A DNA stretch of 64,000 nucleotides, taken from Capitulum mitella. Its lineage: Eukaryota; Arthropoda; Thecostraca; Pollicipedomorpha; Pollicipedidae. The position numbers were made by a program, and so were the translations under genes. Below are positions 35,831 to 48,841 of this stretch, one piece after another (positions within the stretch are counted from its first letter, which is position 1; the number at the start of each line of letters is the position of its first letter). The DNA lies in NCBI GenBank assembly GCA_030062745.1, contig CP099841.1, positions 25,981,398 to 26,045,397 of the forward strand, written 5' to 3'. The notes below the pieces were generated by a model. The model had not been told where the DNA came from and did not search any database. It was given only the letters and a program-made list of their open reading frames with translations.

Positions 35831-38510
35831 ACGTATCATTACACTTCATCTGACAGGTGGCGGTAGCGCAGAGCAAGCGACGGGGTCTTGTGAGCGCTGG
35901 CTGATTACGACTCCGTGAATGTTTTATTGGTCTCGTGACGTTCATGCTGTTCCCAGTGCAACAAACGAATTTAGTCATAGTCATCTGGCTGATGTTAAGC
36001 ATTAAAACATTTGTAGTCGTCGTTCGGTGAAGCACAGCTGCAAAACGTGGGTGAGCAAAACGTACCTAAACCAATACGAGTGAGCTTTTCAATACCCTGT
36101 AACAGTGATATGTTCGTCATTTTTCCAGCAGTAGAAGGTTATTTACCTATATGGAGGCATTTCTCTGAAAGCCCCCAGTTCTCAGTTGTGTAAGCATTTG
36201 ACTCTAACATTTCGGCAGCATCCAACCAAAAACAAACGAACTTAATGGAGTTTTGGCTTTGATCCAATAAGTTGAGACCATGGTTTCTCTTATTTTTTCG
36301 AAGGCAGTTTTCATTTCACAGTGGGACAAGGCTGCTGCAGCAGTCCTTGTTTCTACCTCCTTATCAAGCGACGTTCTGTGTAAAGGTGCGGTATATCGGT
36401 TCTCATCTGATGACAACGCAAAAAACGCAAAATTGCAGAGGTCATTGCGCCTTGGGTACAAAAGCCAGAGCAAGCTCCATGGTGATGGACGAGGCGAGTC
36501 GAAGGCGTTTTTTCAGCCGACACATTTAGGCCATGCGTCATCCGTCAGTCCCCGTGCTGAACCAATCGCCGAAGTGAGGAAATCGCGCGGACAAAAGCCG
36601 CCGGCCGGCGATGATAAGCCGGCTCGGCCCGCGCCGTGCACCGGCCCCATTACCGCCCATGAGGTCATCGCTGCAAGCGGGGCGACCGGCGGGCCGGTGC
36701 CGCCGTAATCCCTGCCCCGTCTCCGCCGACAGGGGCGGCGGCCGTGTGGTGACGCGGCGTTTTGTATTGAGACCGAGAATGCTACTGTCAAGAGGGCTTA
36801 CAGTGCGGCCGATTATGGACCGAGTAACAATGATTTTACGAGTGATGCTGTTAGCCAGGCTTTATTTCTTTCATCTGGTCCGAAGATATCGAATGGCGAA
36901 AGAGCAGCGACGTGGATCAGCCAATGCGTTTGTTTAGCCAAGTGTTACAAACGACGATTGAAATGAAAGTGTCATAAAAAAGTTTGTCTGGACGTTAATA
37001 ATAGCACTCGTCGTTATAATGGCATAGCATAGCGTCATAATAGCACTTACGTCATCATTTTTCTTGCAAGACACACAAAAACGCCCAAATGATAGTTGAA
37101 CGTTTGTAAACCAGTGGTTTTCAACGGTTCCCATCAAAACGACGGACTCCTGCAGATTGTCATGGACCATTGCCATTTAAACACGATGGCATCACTGACC
37201 GGGTTGGATCTACTGGTCGATGGTCCAAAATAGATTAATGGCACTTTGATGGGCGAATGAACCCAAATATTTTTGTCTGGCCAAGTTATCTACCATTTGT
37301 TCGTTTGGCTCTGTTAAAAGGCAGTTATACGTTTGCTCGTTTTTAGTTCCCACGCATCAATTTTTAATGAATGTCTTGTTACTCGAGATTCATGGCCACT
37401 TTGTAGGACGATTAAAGTAAGACTAACAACCCAATGGTCGTTTCTTCAGCTCCTAAAATTAATGTGGCAAAGTTATTGCTTCTAGCATATAAAAACGCCC
37501 TATGCCTTGGTATGCTAGGCCCAATTCTACATGTATTACGCCTTTTCACTCTACTGGAGAACACTCGACGTCTTTCTAGCGCATGTGCCAGTATTTCTGC
37601 ATTTGAAGTTTCAGCCAGCGGATATATTTTAGAGCGTCATAAAGGTACCTTTGCTGTGAATCTTAATTCTTTTTCATCACTGAAAAAATCGAACTAGAGA
37701 CTCCATGGGGGCCGCCCATCTCGACATAATAAAAAAAGTAACGGAAGAGTAGCTAGTGTAGTGTCTCAAGGTTCCACAAAACGTCGATGGATAATGAAAA
37801 CAAGTTTATGCGATTTTTTTTTTAAATCTAGCGAGGCGAGATTTAAAGGATGTCTAACCTGGCATTGAAAAGAAACCTGTTACAAACACCAAGAATGCTT
37901 TTTACCGCAGTAAAGAACCTGTCTCGACAGTGCACAGGATAATAAAAACTTATGTTCTTGGCTCAACGTCACGTGGTTATTCTTGAAGTTGCATCCTTCT
38001 TGTTTTTTTATGCTGTCGGTTGGCAAGGACTGGTGTGAGTTGGTGCACACGGAGGTAAGCGTTGCTTGACGGGACACGGTGCTAACATAGTGCTCAGAAA
38101 TGGGGGAAGCTCGGATAATTGCAAGAGTTTTGTACGGACATTAGAAACCATCGTTGTCGTCAAAAACGGTGTCTTTAATTCCCTCATCGCCACTACCAAT
38201 CCATTCAGGTCAGAGACGTCGTCAGCTCCCGACTAATCTTCACCGGTATTCATTACAGCTCCAGAGATGTGATTTATACTATGCTTTACGAATATATTAC
38301 ACATTTATGCGCACATATCCAGTCGTCTTCTGGAGTTCCAGTCTTTCCATGGAGTTCCTCTGAAGGACGTAATGATTCCACTCGTGTCTGTTATTTTCCA
38401 CGGTGCTGGCTAGTTCCAGTTACGCCACTGACAAACATTGCTGCGTAACGGTCATCCCAACCGGTCCCTGCGCCCAAGACTGCCAAACTCCAGCCTGCTG
38501 AAACCCGCGA
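35831..38510. other. AT-richer DNA with one small GC island
   Basis: The GC-rich patch at 36580-36760 contains CCCCATTACCGCCC, TGAGGTCATCG and GCCGTAATCCC. A CSL site (GTTCCCACG, 37346-37354) occurs in AT-rich DNA. No gene is recognised. Confidence 0.5.
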
Positions 38511-39180
38511 CTGCACTGTAACCACATGCGGAGCCGGTTTACGTCTGTCGGCTGCAGTCATCTTGACGCCGGCGCCGGCTCGCGGTCGTCCCGTGACAGC
38601 CAGCGTCTGCCGGCCGCCGTCATCCGCCTGACGCCGTCATCTTGCCTCCGGCGTCCGCCACGGCCGCGAGGTGTCCGGCGGACACGGCCGTCATTACCGG
38701 CGGGCGGCGGACACGACAGGCGACGCATTCCTCCGGGCGCCGCCGGGGGGGGGGGCGCCCCGCCCGCGGGGTCGGCGCGCGCTGACCGGCGGCCGTCGGC
38801 GGCGACGCGGGCGGATTCTTTCCCACGAGGCCCCCCGGCAAACAGAGGGCCGGCGGCGGCGCAGGATGCGGCGGCCATCCGGCGGCGCCGCCACCGGAAC
38901 CCGCCGGGTCGCCGGGTCACGGTGAAAACGAGCGGCTCTCACACGTGGCGCTCGCCGAAAGCTGCAGAGGAAGCGCCGCCGAGCGTGCTGCATAAATTTC
39001 GCGTATTTGGGGCAGCGGAAGCTCCGGCGCTGTCTCGGCCGGCGTCTCCCCTCTTCCCTTCGGCTGCGCGGGCGGTGGTCCGGGCCCGGAGCCGTCTCCT
39101 GGTCGGCTGTCTGCTGGCGCAGTGGAATTCGGCGCCCGCACATGGCGCTCCGCTGCAGCGTGGATCCTGCTGGCTGCTTT
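38511..39180. promoter_or_regulatory. GC-rich island, candidate regulatory
   Basis: It contains a CSL site (TTTCCCACG, 38819-38827), GTCATCTTG words near 38556 and 38635, and GCTGCATAAATTTCGCG near 38986. Confidence 0.3.
38745..38755 (+). repeat. poly-G tract of 11
   Basis: Eleven consecutive G residues lie inside the GC-rich island at 38511-39180. Confidence 0.9.
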
Positions 39181-41250
39181 GATTGGTGACTCACGAAATT
39201 GCACCTGTAAACAGGATTCATTACATTATCCTCGCTTTTAAAATGTAATTATCAAAGCCGGCATGCAAGTGTAATTGGAATCAGTATTTATGTGTGAAAG
39301 CTCGCGATGACTAGACACGTGTTCCATAGAAAACACGTGAAAATGACCATAAATTGCTGCAATTAATGTATTTGATGTAGGCATTCACCAAGGAACCAAA
39401 ATATACTTAATTGATAGACCCCATGATCGTGCACAATAGAATCGTGCCATGAGACGCGTACGTTGTATGCTCATAACACTTAGCATTATTTACAGCACAG
39501 CGATGCACAGATGAGCGTAGATATTCTGTTGAGCCCTTTCAAATCTTTGAAGGAGATCGAGATAACATTTGAGCTCATGACATTGGCACTCATGGAATGA
39601 TCAAAAAACATAGCTGAATCCTCTGCAACTGTCCAGATGAAGCCTTGGGATGACATGCTTAGTACCCTTGTCACTCCTAATACACTAAAATGCCATCGGC
39701 TTTTTTAATCTAGGTGATGAAGGGAACTTTCGCTAAATACAAAACATTTTAATCAGATGAAAAAGAAGCTTTTTAGGTCAGGAAAGCTTGGGATGAAACC
39801 TAAAAGATATTCATAAACATCCAACTCAACGTTTCATCTCTTGACAGTTTCCTTCATGTTCTTGGGCACTTTCAGGAGTGATCATAAACAAGGGTACAAA
39901 TTTTTAAAAGGTGAGGAACGCGACATCCCAATAACCAGCCTAACAGCCACAATACATCAACATGGAAGACATAATCCAAAAAGGGCATTATTTGCGTTGA
40001 AGCAAATCAACGCAGTCAAAAGTCCATTATTCATATTGTCCTCACATATTTAAGTGTGTACATTTCGCACATGTATAAAATACACGAGCAATATCGACAA
40101 AAATCACGACCTTATTCCCATATGTTTACCCCAGTGCGATTGGGCACAAGATAAGGACCCTTATTTGGTGCAACCCGCACGAGTTAAGGGTTTTCACTGC
40201 TCATACGTACGAAGAGAAGGGATAAGACCACGACTTTCTTTTCTTCTCCGTTTGACTGAAATGAAGCACCAAAATGCAGTCTGCTTCGCATTGTTCTTTG
40301 CGGTGGCTAGAGTTTAGGTGAAGTTCGTGTGTGTTTGTCTGTTCGTGTGTTGTGTCGTTATGTTGCATGGTCGAGAGTAGGCATGTGCCGGGATCCCGAT
40401 GGAATGCAAGAATGCTCATTTTGCGTCGGATTCCAAGCTGATCAGGGTAAGAGTTGTGTCACCTGGGCACTGCTTTGTTCCGGAGGGACATGACTTTTCC
40501 GAGATGACACAATGACCCGCATAGGTCAACGAGGGGTTGAACCCATCCTTACTCGAAATGGCGTATTTACATCAGACAGATAAGCCCTTCGATAGTGCGT
40601 CTTGTACCCATGTTCGGCGTGCCTTTTACACCCATTTGTCTGGCAAACAGTAGTTTAAGCATAATTACACGAATGACTGATAGCGGGGGAACCTCTGTGG
40701 AGACGGGGCATACGTGATCTTTACCTCGTTTCTTTCCATGCACCACCATAGGGTTAATGTTAAATGTTGCCTCAAGTTAGGGGGGCAGCTGCCCCCCTGC
40801 CCCCTCCTCCCCCGGTTCCAGCGCCCTTGCGAATGGCACTGATTACAGTAAAACAACCTTTGTACCAATACATTCATAAGCGTCTTCTGATCAGTTCCTA
40901 AAATGAGGATGCAGAACATTGGAAACTTTCACCTGCCTTTCCGTAATCCATTCTCGTTCACAGTGAAACAGATCAATATCTCACGATACATAACAGACGT
41001 TTGCAGTTTTCACTGACGAAAAAGGAATCATGTGTATTACTGTGATTAAGAAAGACCTCCTATTCTGCGATATGTTTCTCCTCGACATTTATGAACTCCT
41101 CCAGTCCCTGCAATTTGTCTCCGTCTACTTCTGCATAAAGAAAACCGTCCCTTTGAAGGAAAAACACTTCCTCAACGTCTCAACTGGCCACTTCGTCCCC
41201 TGCCCTATACAAACTTCCACCTGTAACAAGCAGAACGGATAGACAAATAG
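39181..41250. other. AT-rich intergenic DNA, no gene seen
   Basis: Only the probable transposon terminus at 40779-40830 was noted. Reading frames have no recognisable domains. Confidence 0.5.
40779..40830. mobile_element. probable DNA-transposon terminus with 20-bp palindrome
   Basis: AGGGGGGCAGCTGCCCCCCT (40779-40798) is a perfect palindrome followed by C-runs and GGTTCCAGCGCCCTTG. Read in reverse, this resembles the CAGGGGCG...GAACCGGGG type of end seen in many animal DNA transposon families. No partner terminus or target duplication was found, so this may be a solo or decayed end. Confidence 0.35.
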
Positions 41251-41860
41251 CACGACCTGTCTGTTCGTGCACGGAGAGGGCGGTCAGGGCGGCCGGCCGG
41301 GCGCCGCCGGCGCTGTGGGAATCGGTCGCCGCGTGGCGGGGGTCAGCCGGCGCCGATCACGGCGCGCCGCGGCGATCGTCATCGGCCGGCACGACGCGGC
41401 GGCCGCGGCGCGCCGAAAGTCGCCGCGCGCGCCATTGTCCGCCGCCGGCCGGGAGAGCCGGTCGGCGCCGTGACCTCGGCCGGCCGGCCGCCGATGCCGA
41501 TCTAATGCGGCCATGATCCGCGGCTGTAGGGCGTGCAGAGGGAGAAACATTAGGCATGCACGCCTCGCCGGCGCGGCGCACGGCGCGCCGCCGCGGCCGG
41601 CGGCCGGTCGCGGCGGGCGGCGCGGCCGCCGGGGTCGCGCCCCGTGTCGCGCTTAACGGGCGCGCGACGCCGGACGTCGGCGCGCCGGAGGTGACGCGTC
41701 CCGACGCGCCTCTCGCGCCAATCAGGCCCCACTGTTCGGGCCCCGGCGGACGCATCCATCTCCGAGAACGGGCTGGCGGGCGCATTTTCCGCAGCTGTTG
41801 CGCCTTGGATGCATTCGTTAGGGACTTTTGAAAACGGAGTGCATCGGATCGAGCGATCAC
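41251..41860. promoter_or_regulatory. GC-rich island, candidate regulatory
   Basis: Strongly CpG-rich DNA includes a CSL-core near-match (TGTGGGAAT, 41314-41322) and GATCTAATGCGGCCATGATCC near 41498. Fewer AT-rich insets are seen here than in other islands. Confidence 0.25.
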
Positions 41861-42739
41861 TCGTCCTCTAATGGTACAAATTGTCGACGGAATTCAGTCT
41901 GTTAGTTTAACAGTTCGGATTAAACGAGGACGACTTAAAGTGAGTCTCATCGCGTCGGCCATGCGTGATGGATTGAGGTACATTCAAATAAATCAGTGAA
42001 ACCGCCGTCTATTTTGCAGGAAAGATATTCATATTTTGGGATCGCCTCGGACGTTTAAAAAGCTACAATGACACATCACGGATCACAGCAGAAAAGCATG
42101 CAGTCACAATATCGTGTCATGGCAAAACAGAGAAAGACAAAACAATCTTGGAAAAAGTAGGAGAGTGGGGATCACAGACAGATATAGAGGCAACTTCTGC
42201 CATGCAAGCAATAATGGAAAAAAACGGGGAAAAACCGCGTCATGGCCCCCTGGTCCTTCCGCTTCTCCCATGCCCTTGAGCAACTATGGGTAAAGACTGC
42301 GTCCAGCATAGCTTTCCGAAATGACTGTAAAGAACTGTTAGGAGTAAGTTATATCGTACTGTATGACGTCAAACTTGGTCTGACTGTTGTCCTCATCTAC
42401 TGTTTTATTTAAACGATGTTTCAGCTATGTCATCTCATGAGAAATGTTTGCAGATCTCCTGAAGCCTAGCAGAGAAAGATGCATGTATCAAACGCATGAA
42501 ACAATTCACAAGTTATGTTCTATATTCCAATCCGCTATGCACACGTGTGGGCATACATAGTAAGGCGTAAAAACTTAAATATACATATTTCACATAAATC
42601 CAGACAGCTTGCGTGGCTTGGTTTGCCGAGGTTACGGCAAACATTTCCTTCGAAGTAGCAATAATCAACGTTACGTACACCCAACGTTGCTTATACTGTT
42701 GCGAATCAAGCACGTCAAAATTTTAAGATAACCGGCGTG

Positions 42740-43190
42740 CTGTTTCGATGATCTGCATCGATAACCGTAAGCCGTAGCGGGACGGGCGTGCTTCACCCAT
42801 CGATATGTCGGCTGCGTCGGGATGAGCGAGCCTCTCCTACCGATGTTCTGTCGCTGTGACGGACGGACGGGTGTGCTCCTCTTATCGATAAACGCCAGCT
42901 GTGGTGGACAGGAGTGCTCCTCCTACCAGCATCCTCCTGCTGTGGCGGGCCGGCGGGTGTGCTCCTTCAGCCGATCAGCTCCGGCTGTGGCGGGCGGAAA
43001 TGCCCCTTCTATCGATACTTAGTTGCGTTGGGACAAGCATGTCCTGTTATCGATACCTTAGCTGTGTCAGGCTGAGTGTGCTTCTGGCTCCGGTACCCCC
43101 AGCCCCGCCGGGACGGGCGTGCTGCCTCTATCGCTGCCCCGGCCGTGCTCCCTCTATCGGTGCCTCCGGCTGGACCGTCGGGCGTGTTCC
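42740..43190. repeat. degenerate ~41-bp tandem repeat carrying TATCGATA
   Basis: Units of 38-44 bp repeat, each with an ATCGATA-like start, then AGCTGTGGCGGG-like and GTGCTCCT-like segments. Exact TATCGATA occurs at 42883-42890, 43010-43017 and 43048-43055, and CATCGATA near 42756 and 42798. TATCGATA is the DREF/BEAF-type element known from Drosophila. Confidence 0.7.
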
Positions 43191-46100
43191 TCCCCGCGTC
43201 GCGAGCCGCCCGGAACCGATCGGAGCGTCATGGCGGCCGGCCGACGGTCACGACCGGCCGACCTCTTCCATGTCTGGCGGACCTGTCGTGCACCGGCCGG
43301 GGGCGCTGGGCACGCCGTGGCGGCCGGCCGACCGGGCCGACCGCCCCGGGCGCCGCAGGGTCGGCGGCGACGGCGCCGGCGGGGTGCTGGGGCGCCCGTC
43401 GATGCTGTGTCGGGGGTGGACGGGTGGCGACGGAACGGGGTGACGGCACGGCGAACGCTGCCGAGATTGAGTTTGGGACTTACCGGTGATGCGATGAAAA
43501 GAGAAATGTCGCGACTCAGGCAGAAAAGAACAAATATTGGGATTTGCAATCTAAAATTGCTGGTGATTTCAAAAACGTTTTATATTGGACATATTATTTG
43601 TAAAATCGTTATCGCAAACAGCTGGTAATAATTTTCATTGGGCATGCACGATTGCCAATTGACCGTAGTGAAGAAAAATGTTATTTAATTACATATGAGA
43701 TGTAAGTCATGAAACGTTCACACCTAAGCAATACAGAGAATGAAAGCTTGGTCCACGACGTATTCGAAACTTTTTGCAGAAGAAAAACATCAACATTAAA
43801 TCACATCCCGTGAAGTGAGACGTAATCGGCAAAAACAAAACAATAGAAACAAAGAAAACGAATCTAAATGATGATGTCAGAATACAAGTCAAATGATTCT
43901 AAATAAAGAATAAACATTCTATGGATGGAGAACGTGTTGATGGGTGCCTATATTCTAAAACGGCCTGTCGAATTTCCTAAAATGCTGCACAATGTTAAAT
44001 GGCATTACTACGTCTGGCCAAGAAAATCCGTCCATGCTCGTTTCAAAACTGCGTTATTTTAAATTTCAAGTAAAATGAAGGCGGTTATTGTTTTTTGGGG
44101 CACGGAGAACATGTTTTAGGCTCCAATGCTTGTAACAGAGCTATTACTCCATTAATTGCTTATCAAACTCGATCAAACCTTGTACGTAAAAGTAGTGAAC
44201 ATGTCAAGGACTGCAACACTAACGTGATGCACGCCACGGACCCGGATGCGCCGAGCCTCGAGCACCTTACAGGCCATAAAAAGCCCTCAAAACTGGTCTT
44301 ACAGTTACAGCATTCTCCATCGGCGAAAATCGGACGCAGAAAAAATGCATCGTTTTTTTGTGACAGGACTGGTCGGTCATGACATTTCTGAGGTAATCAT
44401 AGGTAACTTTTGTTCCCTCCATTTTCCTAGAGCAACTACTCATTTGCAGGTCCTCATGCATCCATGTAGCGATGGGCGGAGCTTCGGAAGTAATAATTCA
44501 GGAGATGAAGGTGGTAACAGCAGTCTTTTCGGAATTCCAGGAAAAGAAAAAAACATACTTTCACAGCGTAATAAATCAGATGCTCTATAGGCACGTCAGG
44601 CATGCCTGAGGTCACGTTTTTTATTCTCAGTGAACAACCAAGTCAGCTTGAATTAACGCCCACAAAAAAAGGACAGGAAACTCGACGCAAAAATCCGAAT
44701 TCATTTCAGATCACTGTTACATCATTTCAACTGGTTTTGATCTAGAGGAGGGATTTAGCCGATTTCACATGAAAACGATTTCTCTGGCGATTACAAAGTA
44801 GCTTTTAACAAGATGTCATTCTGACCAGCGAGTGGAATCTTATTTAAAGCCGGTATAAGTAGCCCTTAGTGAATCCCACAAAGGGCGTGATTTGTAAAAG
44901 AATGAGCTATCTAGGAAAGAAAAAAAACAGCAATGTCGAACCTGAAGATGTATGTGTGTTTTGTCCTGGATGCTGCTTAATCCTGGAGAAGTAATAGGAA
45001 TAAGTAATCGGATGAAGAAAATAATCAGTAAAGCAATAGTCGTTGTGCAGGCGATGTGAGTAAGACCATTTTGGCGTTGGTGGCACCATTTCGGTGTCAC
45101 GTTGGGAGACGTTTGTTCGTGATTCAACACTAATGAAAGAAAAACTGGAATCAATAGGGCACTACAGCACCATTGATGGTTATAACTGTTTTTCCTCTCA
45201 GAAATAATTTAAACACGAAATGCCGCAGTGCCTGAAACTACTGCCATAACCTTCCTTAAAACATGCATCAGATACGTTTCATCCATTCATTAAGGACATC
45301 AATCAAATGCAAACTGAACAACTGCATGACTGAAATGAATCAACGTAATCTTTCAATGTCTTCGCTTATGCAAATTTGTATCGTGTCACAAACGTACTCT
45401 GAAGTAACTGGAAGAAAGTAGACGTTTAAGAAAGCCATATTATTGTCCGGCAACAGGCCTGTAGTATTGCATGGGAAAATCGTCCGAAAATCTGCTCCCA
45501 GCGTTACCGCTTTTTTGAATTTTATGCAAGAGGAGTGTCGCATTTACTATATCCTTTATAGATCCGTCTATATGCCCTTACATTTACTATAGTCGTTTGG
45601 ATATCCGGCCCTAACCGGATGTACAGACCGCATTGTTCAACCAGACAGCGCAGTAACATGGTTTCCGCAAAAGTGGACAAGAAGTCCCAGCAAATTAAAT
45701 CTAGAAGCTCAAGAGGCGTTAAGCATTGAGTATTTGACAAGACGCATTACTAGTTGGTTCTTAGATTTTGTGCAAATGGGCCATTGCAGGGCGTATCTGG
45801 TCTTCATGAGTTTTTTTAGCATCCAGAAATCAAATGTCTGCTCGATGCATGGGTGCAACAAGTTTTCGGCAGGCTAGAACCTAATCCCCGCATGACTGGA
45901 AACTCCTCGTATTTCGGCCGCTTTATTTTCGAGTTCTGCACTTATATTGTTTTATTTTTGGTGCGAAAAGCCGCGCAAAATTTTAAATCTTAGGGATTGG
46001 TAATGACCAAAGGTGAGCAATAGTACCAACACAGCAATGCACGATACTGAAAATTTTAGCCTTCTGACCATTCTCCGTGACGGAAATATAACCCCGAAGA

Positions 46101-48120
46101 CACGGAATGCACAAACTGATTATTGGGTCTCAACTTCGAGTAGCCGAGAAAATAAAGAAAACTTCTCAAATTTAACGAAATAAGATGAATCGCGACGAAG
46201 GATTTGCAACTTGGTCCCCATTCATCGTATTTCCTCAGAGAGATTCCGAGAAGCAAGACGTGTGTTCTGCCTGTTTTAAATTGGTTACAGTTGAATACCT
46301 GTTGTAAACTGGATTCCTTGACGTTCGATATCAAAAACTTCTACTTGCACAAAAAAGCAGCAGCCCACCAGAAGTAGCCCATGGTGAAAGGAAGTGCTTT
46401 GTACCGGTATCTAGACCACAAAGTTCGCTGTCTATGCTCCTCTGCAGCAAGTGAGACAAACGAGAGCATGTCAATGCATGGGAAGTGAACTGTAACACAT
46501 TGTACTGTACCACTTCGTATTTGGAGCATTTTCCTATTATTTCCCCTGAAACAGGGCATTTTTAAGGATTTCGAATTCGACTGGATAATCCATATGCACA
46601 CAGATGGTGACGTTTCTCCTGACGATGTAATTATTTTCTCCCGACAAGAGTCAAAACAAAATAATTACAAACTTGAATATTAAGTGTTTTTTTAGAGGAG
46701 ATTTCAGAGGATTCCATTTTTGGTGGTTGAAGTTTTGTGGTGGAAAATTTTGCTGGTGGAAATTGCGATCATTTTTCGCCCCTGGAGATGGCCCTCTTGG
46801 CTCTTACCTTGCCTACACCCTTGGCTCGATGATACACTTTTATGGTGCTGAAAAATGACTGCATGTTTACTTCTGTTTTGGCCAATTCTGTTGTGATGTT
46901 GTTCAAATTTTTTCTAGCGTCGTCATCTCAATTTTTGGACTACGGGCTATTTTCAGCAAGAATAACAAAACTAACAAGAAGGCACAACAAAACTCATATA
47001 CGTCATAATAAATACAAAAAAATACGTTGAATAAATTTACTCTTCCGTTCTTTTAAACACTATGTTTTGTCTTCCATCTTTTTAGTACAAAAGGAAGGAA
47101 CACTAAACCAAACGTGCAACCCAGAGTGGGATTTGCAAGTATTTTTAGTGGCTGGGTCTGAAGTAGCACAAAGAAAGCATTTTAGCAACTATTGTAAAAA
47201 TTAATATTATATATATATAGTATATGTATATATACTATATATATATATAGTATATTACTGTATATAGTAATGCACAGTAATATAAAATATTACTGTGCAT
47301 TACAATAAATAGAAACTGTAGTGAAACATTTTCTACGATATAGGTTATGTTCAGGGAACAACTGTCACGATTAACTGACCAGGCTATACTTTCGATGCAT
47401 TCTCAAGTGTACCCGCTTTCTTCACGCAGCAGAACGCGCAAGAAAGATGTAGGATGAAAAAGTTGTGGGTGTGAAACTTTACCTATTGATGAGTTTTGTC
47501 CGAAATGTCACTGCCACTGTCCGAAATGTCCACTGTCAGTTAGGGTAAAATGTAGCTTTTCGTCAACTAGATACAAAATTTTGGTTTGAGTTGGCCTGGA
47601 ATTTATAGGCAAATGTGGTAATTACATATCTGGTATTTTCCGTACACTGTGGGAAATATGAGCACTTCACTACGCCAGCAGAGGAAAACGAGTCTATTAC
47701 ATCAATTCCACCGAAAAATATGATTTGAAAAACCGAATATTGAAGTACAACTTTGATGACTTAATACTCTGCGAAAAGAATCATTTAGCACCAGATTCCA
47801 TGCTGTTCGTATTTTCACACCTGCGACATTCCTGGAATCGTTTGCGTGTATAGTTACATTCTTTCTGAGTTGTAACATCAACATCTTGGAATCTGTCCAT
47901 GCCGATACCGATACATATGTTGTTTCGTTTTAAAGTGAATGCCCTTTTCTCGGTGTAACATCCGCTGTGTAAATTGCCCTGTTTCATAAAGCTCATTTTC
48001 GACCGTTGCTTGATCGCGGATGTAAAAAAAATTATAGAAATTCTCAGTTTCATTAGTCCCCTTTTCCACCCAAGCTAACCTTTTTGGGCAATATTTCAGT
48101 AACAGTGTTTACACCTGCGC
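43191..48120. other. GC-rich tail then 4.6 kb of AT-rich DNA, no gene seen
   Basis: Positions 43191-43450 are GC-rich. From 43490 to 48120 the DNA is AT-rich with only the hairpin region at 47208-47303. No upstream exon with a clear coding frame was identified here, though a non-coding first exon cannot be excluded. Confidence 0.5.
47208..47303. repeat. (TA)n region and perfect 17-bp hairpin
   Basis: Imperfect TA-repeat palindromes at 47208-47260 are followed by a perfect inverted repeat: arms GTAATGCACAGTAATAT at 47267-47283 and its complement at 47287-47303, with loop AAA. This may be the core of a small palindromic element or a cruciform-prone site. Confidence 0.85.
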
Positions 48121-48257
48121 TGTACCTGGGCGACATCCTCACGCCAACCTCTCCGTCCCAGCCATCACGCCGTCCTGGTCATGCGGCATATTTTGGACGG
48201 CGTGCCAGCTCGCCGGGACCGTTCGGTCGCCATGTTCGAGCAGGTCCGTCGACCGCT

Positions 48258-48266
48258 CGTGAGAAC
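48258..48266 (+). promoter_or_regulatory. CSL/Su(H) site near the promoter
   Basis: CGTGAGAAC is an exact match to YGTGRGAAM, the binding sequence of the Notch effector CSL/Su(H), about 810 bp upstream of the start codon. It is the CSL match nearest the promoter. Confidence 0.45.
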
Positions 48267-48743
48267 AGTCGTCGAATAACGCTGCCTCCCTGATAATTTC
48301 ACGGGCGACGGCCTGCTCGACGGTGCGTCCCGCCCGCGGAGCGCGAGCGACGACCTCCGACCGCGGCGGCCCGCCGTCGACTGCGACGCCGGGGCAGGAC
48401 CTGGGCAGGACCTCCGACGGTATCGACGCAGCCTCGCACGCCATTGGCTGACTTCCGCCGACCGACCTCTTTGACGGCCAGGCGCCGAGGTAGCTTTTCC
48501 GACGGAGCTCCGACGGCCGTGTTGGCGTCGTATTTTATTGGCGGGGCCGGCACCACAGCGATTCTGGATCGGAAAACCATCCGTTGCTCCCGCTTATGCT
48601 TACGTGGGCAAACCGGCCTTGAAGCTGGTCGTCTCTCGCGCCCGTGGCGGCCGGGCGCACCTTTTCGCCAAGTTAAGACCGCGCCAAACCGTTCGTCGGC
48701 GCGCAGCAGACAATATGTTGACGGTAATAGATGTTTGCCGCAG

Positions 48744-48748
48744 CCAAT
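48744..48748 (+). promoter_or_regulatory. CCAAT box, NF-Y type
   Basis: The motif CCAAT sits in the context CAGCCAATCAGCG, which matches the extended NF-Y preference, about 330 bp upstream of the preferred start codon. Two inverted copies (ATTGG) lie 200-300 bp further upstream. Confidence 0.5.
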
Positions 48749-48826
48749 CAGCGGCCGGGATCTCGCGCCGCAGTCATGCCCCTCGCCTGGGGGCTCGACG
48801 CGCGTAACCTCCCTGCCATGCGCCCG

Positions 48827-48836
48827 CCAAATATGG
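48827..48836. promoter_or_regulatory. CArG box (SRF/MADS type)
   Basis: CCAAATATGG matches CC(A/T)6GG exactly, in otherwise GC-rich DNA about 240 bp upstream of the start codon. It ends six bases before the X-box. Function is inferred from the motif alone. Confidence 0.45.
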
Positions 48837-48841
48837 TACCG

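Noticed and set aside
40744-40755. ATAGGGTTAA as the end of a second piggyBac-like element
   Set aside because: Only the TTAACCCTAT word matches. The G-rich subterminal repeat is missing and no partner end is present.
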